Source of the DNA: Sphingobacterium sp. PCS056
GTDB lineage: Bacteria > Bacteroidota > Bacteroidia > Sphingobacteriales > Sphingobacteriaceae
Assembly: GCF_023273895.1 (NCBI RefSeq)
Contig: NZ_CP096883.1
Coordinates: 682,001-746,000, forward strand
Length of the DNA stretch: 64,000 nt
Direction of reading: 5' to 3'
The position numbers and the translations under genes were made by a program. Of the stretch, positions 62,747-64,000 are shown piece after piece; the first letter of the stretch is position 1; every line of letters begins with the position of its first letter. Below the pieces are notes generated by a model. It searched no databases. It saw only the letters and a program-made list of their open reading frames with translations, and was not told where the DNA came from.

Positions 62747-64000
62747 ATGAAGAAAAGTAGCATCGTTTTGATTATTAGCTTGATGACCCTCGCCTTATTG
62801 GGCGTTGCGGCTATGCAATTCTATTTTATTAGAGAATCATACCGCCAAAAATCACAGCTTTTTGATGAATCTGTTAATGCGTCTCTAACAGCTGTTGCCG
62901 GCAAAATAGAGCGTAGAGAAGTTATTGACTTTGCGAAAGTACAGCAACAAACGAATATTAAAAAATACCAGTTTGAGCAAGAGAAGCAGCGACATCTAGC
63001 CGAGCAGCTGAAACTTCAAAGAGAGTTAGAAAATCTCAGATCTGAGCAATATGCTATTAAAGAAAAATTTAAAGAAGCAGAAGATCAATTGAAAGAAACT
63101 TTCCCAAGTGTTATTTCAATTGAGAATTCATTTTATGAAACCTACATCAATAGAAAGAATAAAGAGAATGTATTGAGTATTGATGTTATTAAATATAATA
63201 GTCCAGACCATGTCGTAAAAGAATATGTTGAAATTGGCGCTACCAAATTTTTACCTCGAGTAAACGCAAAAGATGATAGTGCCCGATTTGTTATTCCAAC
63301 GATAGACCCTGTCCTAAAGCAAGCTATTGAATACAAAATAGCGACTTTACCCCCAAGATCTAATAAACAAATCTCAAAAAAAATAATTGAACTTGAAGAT
63401 CAACTCGAAAACATGAGTGGTCAAAATTTAATTGGTAATGGGAAAAATGTATTTGATACCATTGCTGCCATTGGTGGTAAAAAAAGCGGTATTATAGAAG
63501 ATGTAGCTATCGGTATGGAGTTATCAAAGCGTCCCTTTCGAGAGCGTCTAAATATCAATCTCATTCAAAATTTATTAAAAGAGGAATTATCTGAACGCGA
63601 TATCCACTACCCTTTCAACATTGAGGTTCGAGATAGCAGTAATATTGTTTTCCGAATACAAACCATCGATAATATTATCAAACCCAATAAAATAACGCGC
63701 TATTCAACGGCCCTATTTAAAGGTGATATTGGCTCGCCTCCTGGAAGACTAAGCGTTTATTTCCCGAGAAAGAGTACAATTATTGTCGATAATATGAGTT
63801 ATTTGCTACTCCCAACTCTAGCTTTACTTTTTCTTTTAATCGGCTGTTTTGCATATACCTTACTCATCATATTCAAACAAAAAAAGGTTTCAGAAATGAA
63901 AACTGATTTCATAAACAATATGACGCACGAATTTAAAACTCCTGTCGCTACGATCATGATAGCCAGTGAGTCTCTACGTGATCCCGAAATCATATCAGAT
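62747..64000 (+). CDS. Sensor histidine kinase (N-terminal 418 residues)
   Basis: The frame starts with ATG at 62747 and runs off the right edge. The visible part has a first membrane segment (about 5-27), a periplasmic domain of about 320 residues with a Gln/Glu/Lys-rich coiled coil near 60-120, a second membrane segment (about 348-370) and the start of the HisKA domain with the phospho-accepting His in NNMTHEFKTPVATI near residue 396. The ATP-binding domain lies outside the window. This layout is a classical membrane sensor kinase, and its response regulator is probably just beyond the window. Confidence 0.88.
   Translation, partial: MKKSSIVLIISLMTLALLGVAAMQFYFIRESYRQKSQLFDESVNASLTAVAGKIERREVIDFAKVQQQTNIKKYQFEQEKQRHLAEQLKLQRELENLRSEQYAIKEKFKEAEDQLKETFPSVISIENSFYETYINRKNKENVLSIDVIKYNSPDHVVKEYVEIGATKFLPRVNAKDDSARFVIPTIDPVLKQAIEYKIATLPPRSNKQISKKIIELEDQLENMSGQNLIGNGKNVFDTIAAIGGKKSGIIEDVAIGMELSKRPFRERLNINLIQNLLKEELSERDIHYPFNIEVRDSSNIVFRIQTIDNIIKPNKITRYSTALFKGDIGSPPGRLSVYFPRKSTIIVDNMSYLLLPTLALLFLLIGCFAYTLLIIFKQKKVSEMKTDFINNMTHEFKTPVATIMIASESLRDPEIISD

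Noticed and set aside
1..64000. CRISPR arrays, insertion sequences, prophage or integrase genes
   Set aside because: No regularly spaced identical repeats with unique spacers and no transposase, integrase or phage structural genes were seen. The repeat at 46.3 kb is degenerate and too short to be CRISPR.

Overview
The window is AT-rich and densely coded. It looks like a chromosome segment of a member of the Bacteroidota, most likely Sphingobacteriaceae (Sphingobacterium or a close relative). The reasons are a SusC/SusD pair with a hybrid two-component regulator, an IPExxxVDY-family gene beside pyk and acpP-fabF-rnc, an arginine cluster with a Bacteroides-type N-succinylornithine transcarbamylase and embedded proC, and promoter boxes of the TTTG / TAnnTTTG type. 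The genus is inferred from gene content only.

Layout. 1-12.3 kb: envelope and housekeeping genes: a partial coiled-coil membrane protein, a decayed GDP-mannose 4,6-dehydratase relic, a lipocalin-like lipoprotein, two UPF0104/LPG-synthase-type membrane proteins, an SDR, a GH2 glycosidase, an alpha/beta hydrolase, a PlsC acyltransferase, a GT2 glycosyltransferase and ruvC. 12.3-14.1 kb: a conserved protein of unknown function with a faint kinase-like signature and an Lrp-type regulator. 14.1-18.9 kb: arginine operon argD-argF'-argB-proC-argE (minus strand). 19-34.1 kb: one continuous S10-spc-alpha ribosomal superoperon from rplC to rplQ (minus strand), driven by a good Bacteroidota promoter just upstream of rplC. 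rpsJ is not at its usual place. The operon contains several stem-loops between genes, one of which (rpsN/rpsH) has the form of an intrinsic terminator.

34.3-48.2 kb: a polysaccharide utilisation locus: susC-susD, a DUF2264 protein and a GH88 lipoprotein on the minus strand, a divergent 1288-residue hybrid two-component regulator, and a second GH88 paralogue. Between the regulator and the second GH88 lies 0.7 kb of decayed DNA carrying a degenerate ~42-bp repeat. Two GH88 enzymes point to unsaturated uronate-capped oligosaccharides left by a polysaccharide lyase. No lyase is in the window.

48.6-59.3 kb: core metabolism: a CoA-binding protein, a serine-hydrolase lipoprotein, pyruvate dehydrogenase E1alpha and E2, hisS, rnc, fabF, acpP, an IPExxxVDY protein and pyk. 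59.3-64 kb: a long AT-rich intergenic region with inverted repeats, an alpha-oxoamine synthase with an adjacent TetR regulator, a small secreted protein, and the first 418 residues of a sensor histidine kinase that runs off the window.

I did not find an obvious entirely new system. The observations most worth following are the predicted succinyl-ornithine specificity of ArgF' (Val90), the terminator-like hairpin inside the spc operon, the AOS/TetR pair with its long regulatory region, the PUL control elements (palindrome between susC and the regulator, stem-loop after susD), the Gmd relic, the repeat-bearing relic at 46.3-46.9 kb, and the kinase-like unknown protein at 12.3-13.4 kb.
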